Below the pieces are notes generated by a model. That model was not told where the DNA came from. It was given only the letters and a program-made list of their open reading frames with translations, and made no database searches. A program made the translations under genes and the position numbers. A stretch of DNA of 64,000 bases. Source: Erysipelotrichaceae bacterium 66202529 (lineage in GTDB: Bacteria > Bacillota_I > Bacilli_A > Erysipelotrichales > Erysipelotrichaceae). The stretch spans positions 3,100,001-3,164,000 of the forward strand of contig CP046174.1 of the NCBI GenBank assembly GCA_017161075.1, given 5' to 3'. Shown piece after piece: positions 9,609 to 18,808 of this stretch (positions are counted from its first letter, which is position 1; every line of letters starts with the position of its first letter).

Positions 9609-9667
9609 GGCTAATATCCATTAGCCTTTTCTTCTTACATATTAGGCTAATAATCGTTAGCTGTCAA
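9609..9667 (-). promoter_or_regulatory. TetR operon promoter with two operators
   Basis: On the minus strand the sequence reads TTGACA (9662-9667), a 17-base spacer, then TAATAT (9639-9644), a near-consensus sigma-A promoter. One palindrome, GCTAA-N6-TTAGC (9646-9661), fills the spacer. A second, perfect palindrome GGCTAATATCCATTAGCC (9609-9626) lies just downstream. Their centres are 36 bases apart. This is the arrangement expected for autorepression by the adjacent TetR protein. Confidence 0.85.
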
Positions 9668-10065
9668 GATAAATAAGCATTTTTGGAAATTTCTTTTATA
9701 ATGGAAAAAGTAGATCCTTCTGTCAGGCTGTATGTACCGCTACCGATTGAAGCTTTGAGAGATTCTTTGCAAAATAAAAAAAGTGCATTCCTTTCTGCAG
9801 GATATGCTTATTGCCGCTATTTCAAAAAACATCGTGCAGGAAAAGAAAGCATTGAAATGAATGAAAGGCTAGTACGCTTTCGGGTATTCCCATTAGTGAT
9901 GCTCACGAGCATAGGTATCTATTTAAGTGATGGTGTATATTTCATATGAACTGATGATGAACCAACTTATGAAAGGAAGGGCTTATTAACCTTACACGGT
10001 AAGAAAAAAACACAGGCAGTTTGTTTAGCTCTCCTGTGTTTTCATTACGTTAGTTTTTTAACTTG
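9668..10065. terminator. Intergenic region with terminator at 10003-10043
   Basis: A hairpin with arms AACACAGG (10009-10016) and CCTGTGTT (10033-10040) is followed on the minus strand by a seven-T run and ends the purF-like transcript. An 88-codon plus-strand ORF at 9683-9949 has no ribosome site and no recognisable domain, and I do not call it. Confidence 0.65.
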
Positions 10066-11481
10066 TTATTCATCGTCTTCCTTGCCATCCCAGCAGTATG
10101 TACACATTTTGCATTTATCCAGACCGATGGATGCAATCATATCATCCAAGCGGTGATAACGCAGGGATGTGAAATTAGAGCGCTGACGGATTTCCTCGCA
10201 CATATTCTGATAACGCTCACTATCCGGATCTGCATATTCTGCCAGAACCTCGCTGGAAACATCGTCTCCCTCCAGCTTGCGAATCACTCTGCGCGTAATC
10301 AGATCCATTTCAGATTTTGAGCGGGAAAAATTCAGATATTTACATCCAAAAATAATTGGCGGGCAGGCCGGACGGACATGTACTTCCTTCGCACCACTCT
10401 CATATAAAAATTCCGTCGTTTCTCCCAGCTGTGTTCCGCGCACGATGGAATCATCAATCAGCAGCAGACGTTTGTCCTTAATCAGCTCCTGAACCGGAAT
10501 CAGCTTCATTTTCGCAACCATATTGCGCTGCGTCTGACTTGTCGGCATAAAGGATCTCGGCCAGGTTGGTGTATATTTGATGAACGGTCGGGCAAATGGT
10601 ACATTGGACGCATTGGAATAACCAACAGCATGTGCAATACCGGAATCCGGAACACCTGCAACGCTGTCAACCTCTACATTGTCACGTCCTGCAAGCAATT
10701 CTCCGCAGCGATTTCGCATACACTCAACATTGATTCCCTCATAGGTTGACGTCGGATACCCGTAATACACCCACAGAAAGGAACAGATTTTCATTTTATC
10801 CTTTGGCTTTTGCAGCACCTCAATGCGCTCCGGTGTGATAAATACAATTTCTCCGGCACCAAGATCACGATAATGATGATAGCCAAGATTTAAAAATGCA
10901 CTACTTTCAAATGTCGCACAGAAGCCGGTTTCTTTTTCCCCAAGTACAATCGGCGTTCTTCCCAGCAAATCTCTTGCGGCATAAATCCCATACTGCGTCA
11001 TCAGCAGGATGCTCATGCTTCCCTTAACTAGACTTTGCACATACTGAAGACCTTCTACGATTGTCGCCTTATGGTTGATCAGTGATGCAATCAGCTCTGT
11101 TGGATTCACTTCTCCGGTACTCATTTCCAAAAAGTGCGTAACCCCGCGTTCAAAGCACAGACTTTGCAGCTCTTCCAGATTGTTAATACGGCCAACCGTT
11201 GTGATGGCAAAGGATCCCAAATGGGATTTCACCAGAAGCGGCTGCGCCTCATTGTCTGAAATACATCCGATTCCAAGATTTCCATCAAATTCCTCAATAT
11301 CCTTTTCAAATTTTGTACGAAACGGAGAATTCTCGATGTTATGAATGGCACGGGCAAAGCCCTTCTCTCCATGTATCGCCATTCCTCCACGTCTCGTGCC
11401 CAGATGTGAATGGTAATCTACACCAAAAAACACATCCAGTACACAGTTTTCTTTTGAAGCTACTCCAAAAAAACCGCTCAT
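10066..11481 (-). CDS. Amidophosphoribosyltransferase-like protein (PurF paralogue) with Ser in place of catalytic Cys
   Basis: The 471-residue protein has the full PurF layout: an N-terminal Ntn-glutaminase fold (DYHSHLGTRRGGMAIHG, GNLGIG) and a C-terminal phosphoribosyltransferase domain with the PRPP loop LLLIDDSIVRGTQ. The C-terminal cysteines (CKMCTYCW) match the Fe-S ligand region of Bacillus-type PurF. True PurF begins, after Met or a propeptide, with the nucleophile Cys of CGxxG. Here the codons read Met-Ser-Gly-Phe-Phe-Gly, so the glutamine-hydrolysing Cys is absent. It may use free ammonia or have another role. It stands alone, not in a pur operon, with a terminator after it. Confidence 0.85.
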   Translation of the reverse strand: MSGFFGVASKENCVLDVFFGVDYHSHLGTRRGGMAIHGEKGFARAIHNIENSPFRTKFEKDIEEFDGNLGIGCISDNEAQPLLVKSHLGSFAITTVGRINNLEELQSLCFERGVTHFLEMSTGEVNPTELIASLINHKATIVEGLQYVQSLVKGSMSILLMTQYGIYAARDLLGRTPIVLGEKETGFCATFESSAFLNLGYHHYRDLGAGEIVFITPERIEVLQKPKDKMKICSFLWVYYGYPTSTYEGINVECMRNRCGELLAGRDNVEVDSVAGVPDSGIAHAVGYSNASNVPFARPFIKYTPTWPRSFMPTSQTQRNMVAKMKLIPVQELIKDKRLLLIDDSIVRGTQLGETTEFLYESGAKEVHVRPACPPIIFGCKYLNFSRSKSEMDLITRRVIRKLEGDDVSSEVLAEYADPDSERYQNMCEEIRQRSNFTSLRYHRLDDMIASIGLDKCKMCTYCWDGKEDDE

Positions 11482-11817
11482 GTCTTACCTCCAATTAACT
11501 CTTTCTTTTCTTTTTGCGCATAGCACAGATTCATTTTAACGCTTTTTGTGGCGTATGAAAATAAAAAGATGGTTTTTTTTACATTTTCTTAATTACAAAT
11601 GCTGCTATGCACGATAATGTGAGCGCTATAGCAGATACAACCAAAGTGCTATACCTGCCATTTTCATTATTAAATATAACAGAACAAGGAAACCAGGCTC
11701 TCTGATGGAACACTTGTTTCCTTGTTTTTTTGGACTTTCATCGGTAAATAAGAACTGATAAATCACTGTGGGGATGGAGAAATAAAGATAACCCTTCGAT
11801 ATCTGTAGCCCGGATTG
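11482..11817. terminator. Intergenic region with terminator at 11684-11731
   Basis: Arms ACAAGGAAAC (11684-11693) and GTTTCCTTGT (11716-11725) form a perfect 10-bp stem with a T run on the plus strand and a U-rich stretch on the minus strand. It is placed to end the ABC exporter transcript. The remainder holds the purF-like promoter region; no gene is seen. Confidence 0.65.
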
Positions 11818-13602
11818 TTAATTATAATACTCCGCCTGTGCCTTCCACAGCTTTGCATACACTCCTGCATTGTTTAGCAGCTCCTCATGCGTTCCTTCCT
11901 CCTCCACTTCGCCCTGTTCCATAACAAGAATACGGTCACAGAATTTGCATGAGCTCATGCGATGGGATATATACAAGGTGGTTCTCCCCTCTACCAGCGC
12001 ATCAAAATTTTCATAAATTTCCGCTTCTGATATCGGATCCAGTGCAGCAGTCGGTTCATCCAGGATAACAAACGGAGCATCCTTATACAATGCACGGGCA
12101 ATGGCAAGCTTTTGTGCCTCTCCCCCGGATAGCGTCACTCCATTTCCATAATCGCTGAACAATATACTATGCTCCCTATCTGTAAAGGATTGAATCCGAT
12201 CCCAGATATCCAGCCGTTTCAATACAGCCTCAACCTTACCAGCATCCGGCTCTGCCGATCCGGCAATATTTTCATTCAGGGGATAGGAGAATAAAGCAAA
12301 ATCCTGAAATACAACAGAAAAGATACTCGCATATTCCGCATAATCGTATTTCTCAATATTGATACCATTTAATAGAATTTCTCCCTCACTTGGTTCATAC
12401 AGACGGCATAGCAGCTTTACAATGGTTGTCTTTCCCGCACCATTTCTTCCGACGATGGCCAGCTTTTCCTTTATATGAAAACGGATATTCACATCGTGCA
12501 GCACATCCTCACGCTGTCCCGGATAACGAAAGGATACATGGCGAAATTCAAATTCATATTCCCCATCATCCCGTTTTTCAATCGGCAGTGTACCTTCATA
12601 ATGCATATTGGGCAGATAGAGAAAATCATAAAATGCATTCAGATAGGATAGCTGATGCCGCAGCTGTGCATAATCCACCTGAAATACTGCAATCGCATCG
12701 ACTGCACTCAGTATGATGCCTGCCATATACAGAACCTGTCCGACGGATATGATTGAGCGAAGGGCTAGGGATACGACATAGATATAGGCACTGAAGGAAA
12801 GTACCTGCCCCAGCAGATCACTTTGAAATAAGAGCCTTCCATTATCTTTGCCAAATTTACGAAAGGCCGGATTATCCATCAGCTTCTCCGCCTTCAATGA
12901 AAACAGATCCCCCATACGATAAAGCCGGATTTCCTTTGCCATATCCATTTTATAAAACAGGTTCAAAAGATAACCGGTCATCGCATTGCTGTGATCGTTT
13001 TCCCTGCACAAGGCCTCCAGTAATTCCCCATGCTTTCTGGCAAATACGTTTTTGAACACAAGGAATACTGCTAAAACAACAAGCAGTAAAAACAGATAAA
13101 TATCCCAAGTGCGTATTTGCAGCATCATCACCGTCAGAGCTACCAGTGCCAGGATAATTTTTGCCAGTGATTCACAGCAGCGTGCAACAAACCGGATTGC
13201 GGAGTCAATATTTCCAGAGCCGTTGCTGGAATTGCGTGTTCGTCTCAGGGTATCCAAAGTTTCCTGCGTTTCCAAAAGCTCATATTCCATCAGCATTGCC
13301 TTATGCAGCAGCTTTTGATCAATACGCTGTACCGCTGTTCGACAGATAACCTGAAGACGGTTATAAAAGGCCTTGGCGATCAGCGTGCAAACAAGCACAC
13401 TGCCGCACATGAGTAGCACTGTATGAAAAGCAGCAGCATATTGCTTTGCGATCAGCTGATTCAGAATTTCGGCTGAAAAATACAGGGTGATATACGGAGA
13501 CAAGGCATTGGTGAAGCCATAGCCTGTCCAAATCCAAACGATATGCGGGCTGCTCAGACGAACAATCGCCGTGAATTTTTTAATTTCCTTCCATGCCTGC
13601 AT
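11818..13602 (-). CDS. ABC exporter subunit (fused membrane and ATPase domains), second of a pair
   Basis: About 594 residues: an N-terminal six-helix exporter domain, then an ATPase domain with Walker A VGRNGAGKTT, ABC signature LSGGEAQ, Walker B FVILDEPTAALD and the switch His in ISHR. The ATG at 13602 is preferred because AGGAGG lies nine bases upstream; earlier in-frame ATGs run further into the preceding gene. It overlaps the upstream ABC gene by 23 bases, so the two products almost certainly pair as a heterodimer. The substrate is unknown; lipid, peptide or drug export are all possible. Both ATPase halves look catalytically complete. Confidence 0.9.
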   Translation of the reverse strand: MQAWKEIKKFTAIVRLSSPHIVWIWTGYGFTNALSPYITLYFSAEILNQLIAKQYAAAFHTVLLMCGSVLVCTLIAKAFYNRLQVICRTAVQRIDQKLLHKAMLMEYELLETQETLDTLRRTRNSSNGSGNIDSAIRFVARCCESLAKIILALVALTVMMLQIRTWDIYLFLLLVVLAVFLVFKNVFARKHGELLEALCRENDHSNAMTGYLLNLFYKMDMAKEIRLYRMGDLFSLKAEKLMDNPAFRKFGKDNGRLLFQSDLLGQVLSFSAYIYVVSLALRSIISVGQVLYMAGIILSAVDAIAVFQVDYAQLRHQLSYLNAFYDFLYLPNMHYEGTLPIEKRDDGEYEFEFRHVSFRYPGQREDVLHDVNIRFHIKEKLAIVGRNGAGKTTIVKLLCRLYEPSEGEILLNGINIEKYDYAEYASIFSVVFQDFALFSYPLNENIAGSAEPDAGKVEAVLKRLDIWDRIQSFTDREHSILFSDYGNGVTLSGGEAQKLAIARALYKDAPFVILDEPTAALDPISEAEIYENFDALVEGRTTLYISHRMSSCKFCDRILVMEQGEVEEEGTHEELLNNAGVYAKLWKAQAEYYN

Positions 13603-15388
13603 GTTCATCACCCTCCTCATAATATTTCGACTGTACCTGAAACATCGCCGCATATATTCCCTGCTTTTTCAGCAGCTCCTCATGGCTTCCCCGCTCTGCG
13701 ATCCGCCCGTGATCCAGAACGAGGATTTCATCACAGAATTTTGTAGAGCTCAGCCGATGGGATATAAACAGGCTGGAGGTATCCTGCAGCAAATGGTGAT
13801 AGCTCTCATACAATTCCTTCTCCGCAAGTGCATCCAGTGCCGCTGTCGGCTCATCCAGCAGCAGGCAGCCAAAGTCTCGGTATAATGCTCTGGCCATGAA
13901 CAGCTTCTGCTTCTGTCCGCCGGATAACTGCATACCATCTGCGTCAATATCCTTTCCTATATAGGTCAGCTCCTGATGCGGCAGGACAGCAATCATCTCC
14001 CACAATCCTGCACGCTGTAAGCAGGCTCTAACCTTTTCTGTATCCGTTTGTGATATATCCTGCATACTGACATTTTCAGCAATGGTGTAGCTGAGCATAC
14101 CGGAATCCTGAAAAATTCCTGTGATATGTGTATAAAGATCATCAATATCCAGAGCATCAGTAGGTATACCGTTAATGTAAATCGTTCCCTCTGTCGGTGT
14201 ATAGAAGCCCAGAATCAGCTTTACAATCGTACTTTTCCCCGCACCGTTGACACCGACAAGCGCCAGCTTTCGTCCCGGAGACAGGGTAAAGGAGATATCA
14301 TCCAGAATTCTCCTGCTCTGGCCCGGATAGGAAAAGCTTACGTGTTCAAAGGTAATTGTGACAGCCGTTCCCGTAAGCTTCTCACCGCAGCCATGCTGCA
14401 GGCGGTTAGGAATATCAAAAGCATCCTGCATACGGTTCACAAGAGCGTTGTTCACCGACATACTGGCATAGGCTTCCTCCACTCTTTTAAACCAGAGTGA
14501 AAATCCGGATATGATGCCCAGATAAAATACAAACTGATCGATTGCCATTCCCTCCATCAGACGGTTGATCAAAAAGGCATAGCAGGCGACATCACGTAAG
14601 AAATCCAGAAGGATTCCAAGTGTATCCACAAGCATATATGCACTATAATCCTTAGCACGTATATGGGTCATGAGACGGTTTACCTTTTCAAATTTCGCAT
14701 TGATCCAGCTTTGCAGCTGATAGAGCCGGATATCCTTTCCAGCAGAAATATCATATGCAAGCTGATTCAGATAGCGTGCCTGAAGCATATGAGTGTCCAG
14801 CTCATCACGATGAGAGTATTCATACCGCCTGGCCATGGAAAAGAAAAAATATTGAAGAACTACAAGCGCAAGCAGTCCCAAAACAAAGAGAATGCTCAGT
14901 CCTGAGCTTACCACAGTATATAGTAAAAGGCCTAAAACTGCTGTCCCCAGTGTAATGAAGTCATGGTACATGCCTTCCTGCCCCATATTGTTGTTATCAA
15001 CTGCCTGTGCCGCATCCTCCAGTATGTTCTTGTACTCCTCTTGTTCAAGCAGTGCATAGTCCAGTCTTGCTCTTGACAAATAGACCTTTTTTATAAAATA
15101 CAGACCACGGCTTTTGATAAATGCAAATGCATTATACTCATTCAGATAGCTGACCAGTCCCTGCAGGATCCCATACAGCAGAAGCAGACCGCCCAGTATT
15201 AGGAAAAAGTCCAGGATTGCATGATGATGCAGCAGGAGGCTTATAATCACGCTGGGTATTAGCACCGATACAAGGGGAGCCACTGCCCCCAGCACGATAT
15301 GTGCAGTCATGCTGAAAAAGGTTCCGCGATCGATTCTCCATAATACACGAAGCAGATACAGCATATTAGCCGGTATCGTTTTTTTCAT
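13580..15388 (-). CDS. ABC exporter subunit (fused membrane and ATPase domains), first of a pair
   Basis: The protein has 602 residues with six hydrophobic segments in the first ~320, then an ATPase domain with Walker A VGVNGAGKST, signature LSGGQKQ, Walker B CLLLDEPTAALD and ISHR. It is the partner of the overlapping downstream ABC protein. The pair lies directly downstream (minus strand) of a LytTR/AgrC-type two-component system with a ~315-base gap, so control by that system is plausible but unproven. Antimicrobial-peptide export or immunity is one guess from this arrangement. Confidence 0.9.
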   Translation of the reverse strand: MKKTIPANMLYLLRVLWRIDRGTFFSMTAHIVLGAVAPLVSVLIPSVIISLLLHHHAILDFFLILGGLLLLYGILQGLVSYLNEYNAFAFIKSRGLYFIKKVYLSRARLDYALLEQEEYKNILEDAAQAVDNNNMGQEGMYHDFITLGTAVLGLLLYTVVSSGLSILFVLGLLALVVLQYFFFSMARRYEYSHRDELDTHMLQARYLNQLAYDISAGKDIRLYQLQSWINAKFEKVNRLMTHIRAKDYSAYMLVDTLGILLDFLRDVACYAFLINRLMEGMAIDQFVFYLGIISGFSLWFKRVEEAYASMSVNNALVNRMQDAFDIPNRLQHGCGEKLTGTAVTITFEHVSFSYPGQSRRILDDISFTLSPGRKLALVGVNGAGKSTIVKLILGFYTPTEGTIYINGIPTDALDIDDLYTHITGIFQDSGMLSYTIAENVSMQDISQTDTEKVRACLQRAGLWEMIAVLPHQELTYIGKDIDADGMQLSGGQKQKLFMARALYRDFGCLLLDEPTAALDALAEKELYESYHHLLQDTSSLFISHRLSSTKFCDEILVLDHGRIAERGSHEELLKKQGIYAAMFQVQSKYYEEGDEHAGMEGN

Positions 15389-15703
15389 ATTCTCACCTCA
15401 CAGCAGCAGTATAAAACAAAATCCTCTTTTGATAATAAAATGTGCACGAATTGCAGCGCTCCGTACACGAATGGTTTTTAAATATTAAAAGAAGCCAGAT
15501 TGCTGTATGAACAGACAGACTTCCTCGTACAGCATACTAATAAAGCTGATCGTATGCTTGCCGAAATCTTACAACTGCTTCATCCTTTTCATCGAAGGAC
15601 CAGCTGAATAATCAATAATCTGACGGTCTGTACCCTTTTATACCTGCAGGGACAGCATGATTTCACACTATCATAACAGACTTGGAGGCAGGTAAAGCCT
15701 TTT
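15389..15703. repeat. Intergenic region holding a copy of the kinase 3' end
   Basis: A 29-base stretch at 15636-15664 repeats the last codons of the kinase gene (15702-15730) with four mismatches. On the minus strand both copies read through Glu-Ile-Met-Leu and end Gln-Val-stop. This looks like the remnant of a small tandem duplication or of a lost second kinase gene. The rest of the gap should contain the ABC operon promoter, which I could not pinpoint. Confidence 0.6.
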
Positions 15704-16648
15704 TTATACCTGGAAAGGCAGCATGATTTCCGTTATAAAAACTCCAGGCTCATTCTTACGCTGGATAAACCCGCCATATTTTTCAACAATTCTGTTCATC
15801 CGTTTCAGACCATGCCCATGATTTCCGCGTTTGGTTGTCACATATTCCTCATCCAGCTTCCGCACAACTTCACTGGTTGCATTGGTACAGGAAATATAGA
15901 GCTGTCCCTTATACAATCCGATGTACAGACGCAGGAAAGGATGCTCTTTTACCTTTGCACAGGCCTCCACTGCATTATCCACCAGATTTCCAAGCAATGC
16001 ACACATATCCGTATCTCCAACTGCAATTTGTTCAGGTACATTTGCCTTTACATGAATTTCAATTCCCTGTGCAACAGCCAGAGAAAGCTTTGAATTTAGA
16101 ATTGCATCCATATTCGCATTGCCGCATTCCACTAGCTGATGGATATCAGCGAGCTCCTGTTCCAGTTCATTCAGATATTCCAGAGACTGGGCAATCTCTG
16201 CTTTACGCAGCTTTGCTTTTAAATTCTGAAGATGGTTATGATAATCATGACGCCAGCCGCGCATCGTCGTATACATATGCTCGACCTCCTGTACCTGACG
16301 GTCAAAAACCTTGTTCTGGTATTCCTGCAGCTGCTGTTCATAGCTTTTCACCATGAGCTTATCATAGAGAACCAGCCCCAGTTCCAGCAGTGTCCATACA
16401 GCCGGAGCATAGGATAACGGCCATGTCAGAAGAAGCAAAGCCAGCACAAAAGCGTGAAGCATATATTGTCCTCTTGTATCCAGAAGCAGCACTAGCAATA
16501 AAACAGCAGCATACAGCCACTGGACGTTAACAAGCAGGATGGCTAGAAACAGAAAAAGGGATAAAACAGCATGAATTAGGAGCCGTTTTGTCTGCCGTTT
16601 AATCTGCCACAGGTGGTATAGCAGGACTGGAAGAATCAAAATCTGCAT
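15704..16648 (-). CDS. AgrC-like sensor histidine kinase (GHKL ATPase)
   Basis: Starting at the ATG at 16648 (GAGGGA seven bases upstream) the protein has 314 residues. It has several N-terminal hydrophobic segments, then a coiled region with the probable phospho-acceptor His in RHDYHNHLQNLKAKL. A GHKL ATPase domain follows: an N box with GNLVDNAVEAC and a C-terminal GHGLKRMNRIVEKYGG. This is the AgrC/VirS style of kinase that pairs with LytTR response regulators and often senses peptides. It overlaps the response regulator gene by 13 bases. An upstream ATG at 16723 would overlap more deeply and lacks a ribosome site. Confidence 0.88.
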   Translation of the reverse strand: MQILILPVLLYHLWQIKRQTKRLLIHAVLSLFLFLAILLVNVQWLYAAVLLLVLLLDTRGQYMLHAFVLALLLLTWPLSYAPAVWTLLELGLVLYDKLMVKSYEQQLQEYQNKVFDRQVQEVEHMYTTMRGWRHDYHNHLQNLKAKLRKAEIAQSLEYLNELEQELADIHQLVECGNANMDAILNSKLSLAVAQGIEIHVKANVPEQIAVGDTDMCALLGNLVDNAVEACAKVKEHPFLRLYIGLYKGQLYISCTNATSEVVRKLDEEYVTTKRGNHGHGLKRMNRIVEKYGGFIQRKNEPGVFITEIMLPFQV

Positions 16649-17325
16649 AATAGTTCCCTCTGACAGCGCTTCATGATTTCCTCCTGCAGCCGCTGCTTCA
16701 TCGTTCTGCTTACCGGTATGCATTCCTGATTATCCAGAACACAGCCATCCCTGCGCAGGACATGGATATGATTCAAATTGACACAATAGCTTCGATGACA
16801 GCTCAGAAAATCATCAGAAAGCTTTGCACATTCCTTCTGAAAGCTTGTTTTGATACGATATACCCCCTTGCGATGATGGCAGCGGACATAATGTCCATCA
16901 CTTTCCATATAATAAATATCATCCTCGTACAGCTTATGCAGTTCTCCCTCTATCATCCAAAGCAGATAGGGTCTTGGTACCTCGAGTTGTTCCAGGAGTT
17001 TCTTCAGTTTATCTTCCTGCACCGGCTTCAGCCAGTAACGGACAGCATCCACCTCATAGCCGTCAAATACAAAGGAGGGATCATTTGTCAGAAAAACCAG
17101 GTGGACATGCGTATCCTTTTCCCGCAGCTTCCTTGCTGTTTCCAGACCATTCATACCCTTCATTTGGATATCCAAAAGCACTAGATCGTAAGGCTGCTCA
17201 TCCCATGCGAATAAAAACTGTTCTCCGCTGGAAAACAGATCTATGACATATGTGCCAAGCTTTTGCAGGAGTGCATGCAGTTCTTCTGCAAGTGCGGATT
17301 CATCCTCAACAATGGCTATTCTCAT
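16636..17325 (-). CDS. LytTR-family response regulator
   Basis: 229 residues: a receiver domain with acidic pocket (VEDES), phospho-acceptor Asp52 in LVLLDIQMKGMNG, conserved Thr in FLTND and Lys in YWLKPV. A LytTR DNA-binding domain follows (IYYMESDGHYVRCHHRKGVYRIKTSF ... FLSCHRSYCVNLNHI). It is cotranscribed with the following histidine kinase. LytTR regulators usually activate nearby export, bacteriocin or virulence genes; the ABC exporter pair downstream is the obvious candidate target. Confidence 0.92.
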   Translation of the reverse strand: MRIAIVEDESALAEELHALLQKLGTYVIDLFSSGEQFLFAWDEQPYDLVLLDIQMKGMNGLETARKLREKDTHVHLVFLTNDPSFVFDGYEVDAVRYWLKPVQEDKLKKLLEQLEVPRPYLLWMIEGELHKLYEDDIYYMESDGHYVRCHHRKGVYRIKTSFQKECAKLSDDFLSCHRSYCVNLNHIHVLRRDGCVLDNQECIPVSRTMKQRLQEEIMKRCQRELLCRF

Positions 17326-17463
17326 AGTCTCCTCCTTCCCATGTATTGATGTTCAACAGCTTTATAAAGCCCTCTATACCGTTTAATCTCTACCCGTTTG
17401 GTAAAAAGTATGCTTTCGGGGTTTGGCAGTTGAAGCTGCCTAGGTGATTAGTCTTTTGCATTG

Positions 17464-18279
17464 CTATTTCAAAAAATGTTCTTCCATATAAATAGCGAAG
17501 CCATCCTCATCGTTGCTAAATTTTGTTATATCATCCGCAATCGCTTTGGTATCATCACTGCCATTGATCATGCAGACGCCAAGACCACTGTATTCCAGCA
17601 TATCATTATCATTGGTCGTGTCACCAAAGGCAACCACCTCCTTTGGTGTTATCCTGTTGAATTCACAAAATTTTTTCAGGGCATAAGCTTTGGAAACGCG
17701 CTTATCGGCAAATTCGATGAGTGTCGGCTGTGTTTTGAAGCCCTTGTAATATGGTGATGGATGCAGCATTAGATATTGTTCAATATCATCTACGATATCT
17801 TCCTTCACACGGTACATGATTTTGGCATTTTCCTGCTCATACATGGTGGAAAGAGAATCCACAACAACCATGTGCTTATCACTGGTCAGTGCGGATTTAC
17901 GCATTTGTGCATCATCACGCTCACAGAGCAGGCAATCATCGCGGTAAATAAAGCAGTTGGAATCAAAGGGCTTCATCAGCTCCATGGTTTCCCTGATCCA
18001 ATCCGTTTTCATTTTGAAATAGCTATATTCCTTTTGATGCAGGTTGTCCCAGAGCTCAGAGCCATTCATGCCAATGAGAATATCAAAAGGATATTGAATT
18101 CCCCACAGCTCTGCTTTTTTCGCCAATTCATCAAGCGGTCTGCCGGATGCAATGCCGAAGTAAATACCCTTTGTGTGCAGCTGATGGATGACAGCTCTTG
18201 TTCTTGGTGTTAGTTCCCTTTCCGAAGTGACCAGCGTACTGTCAATATCACATATAACCAGACGAATGTTTTTTTCCAT
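17464..18279 (-). CDS. Cof-type HAD hydrolase (sugar/nucleotide phosphatase)
   Basis: 271 residues with the HAD motifs: motif I VICDIDSTLVTSE (nucleophile Asp about residue 10), motif II IASGRP, Lys in KRVSKAYALKKF and motif III VVAFGDTTNDNDMLEYSG. The C2-type cap between motifs II and III marks HAD class IIB, which removes phosphate from sugar phosphates, FMN or similar small molecules. The substrate cannot be predicted. The ATG at 18279 follows AAGGAG. It is a single-gene unit. Confidence 0.9.
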   Translation of the reverse strand: MEKNIRLVICDIDSTLVTSERELTPRTRAVIHQLHTKGIYFGIASGRPLDELAKKAELWGIQYPFDILIGMNGSELWDNLHQKEYSYFKMKTDWIRETMELMKPFDSNCFIYRDDCLLCERDDAQMRKSALTSDKHMVVVDSLSTMYEQENAKIMYRVKEDIVDDIEQYLMLHPSPYYKGFKTQPTLIEFADKRVSKAYALKKFCEFNRITPKEVVAFGDTTNDNDMLEYSGLGVCMINGSDDTKAIADDITKFSNDEDGFAIYMEEHFLK

Positions 18280-18511
18280 AATCGATTGCTCCTTGTATGA
18301 TAGATTTTATAGGGAGTCTCCCTTATTAGGTTCATTATAAAACACTTTTCCTGAATCTGTTAGCGTTATTTCGGAAAATGATGGATTCTCATGAAAAGAT
18401 TTGCTGTTTTTGTGCAAAATGTGCGCATACGCTATCATACGGTATGGAAAAATATGAGGTGTTGTTAGCTATGCGTCTTCTTTACTTTTTGTATGTTGCG
18501 ATAGGAATCTT

Positions 18512-18808
18512 TTAGATTTTCCATTGACAGGCTTTGAGATCAACGTTTCCGTTGGGTTTAAAGGTAACGCCTTCCTCCAGAAGAAGATCTGTCTGCTCGT
18601 CCCAGTCGGGTGCAGTTCTGCCGGCACTGTTTACGACACGGTGGCAGGGGTATTCGCCATACAGGGAGGCTGCGGAAAGAATTTTGCCAACCTGTCTGGC
18701 GTTTCGCTCTCTACCGGCTAATTCTGCAATTTGTTTGTAGGTTGCGACATTTCCTCTGGGTATTTCTGATACGATTTCCAAAACGATGTATATAAATTGT
18801 TCATCCAT
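18512..18808 (-). CDS. MGMT-family DNA-binding protein (O6-alkylguanine transferase-like)
   Basis: This 98-residue protein consists only of the DNA-binding/active-site domain of methylguanine-DNA methyltransferases. It keeps the PCHRV active-site motif with the acceptor Cys, preceded by the RQVGKILSAA helix that corresponds to the arginine finger region. Full-length Ogt is longer, and short proteins of this type include the alkyltransferase-like family. Because the Cys is present here, direct repair activity remains possible. GGAGG lies just before the ATG at 18808. Confidence 0.85.
   Translation of the reverse strand: MDEQFIYIVLEIVSEIPRGNVATYKQIAELAGRERNARQVGKILSAASLYGEYPCHRVVNSAGRTAPDWDEQTDLLLEEGVTFKPNGNVDLKACQWKI

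Noticed and set aside
9683..9949. 88-codon plus-strand ORF downstream of the TetR promoter region
   Set aside because: No ribosome site before its ATG, no recognisable domain, and the sequence reads as random non-coding DNA between two supported genes.
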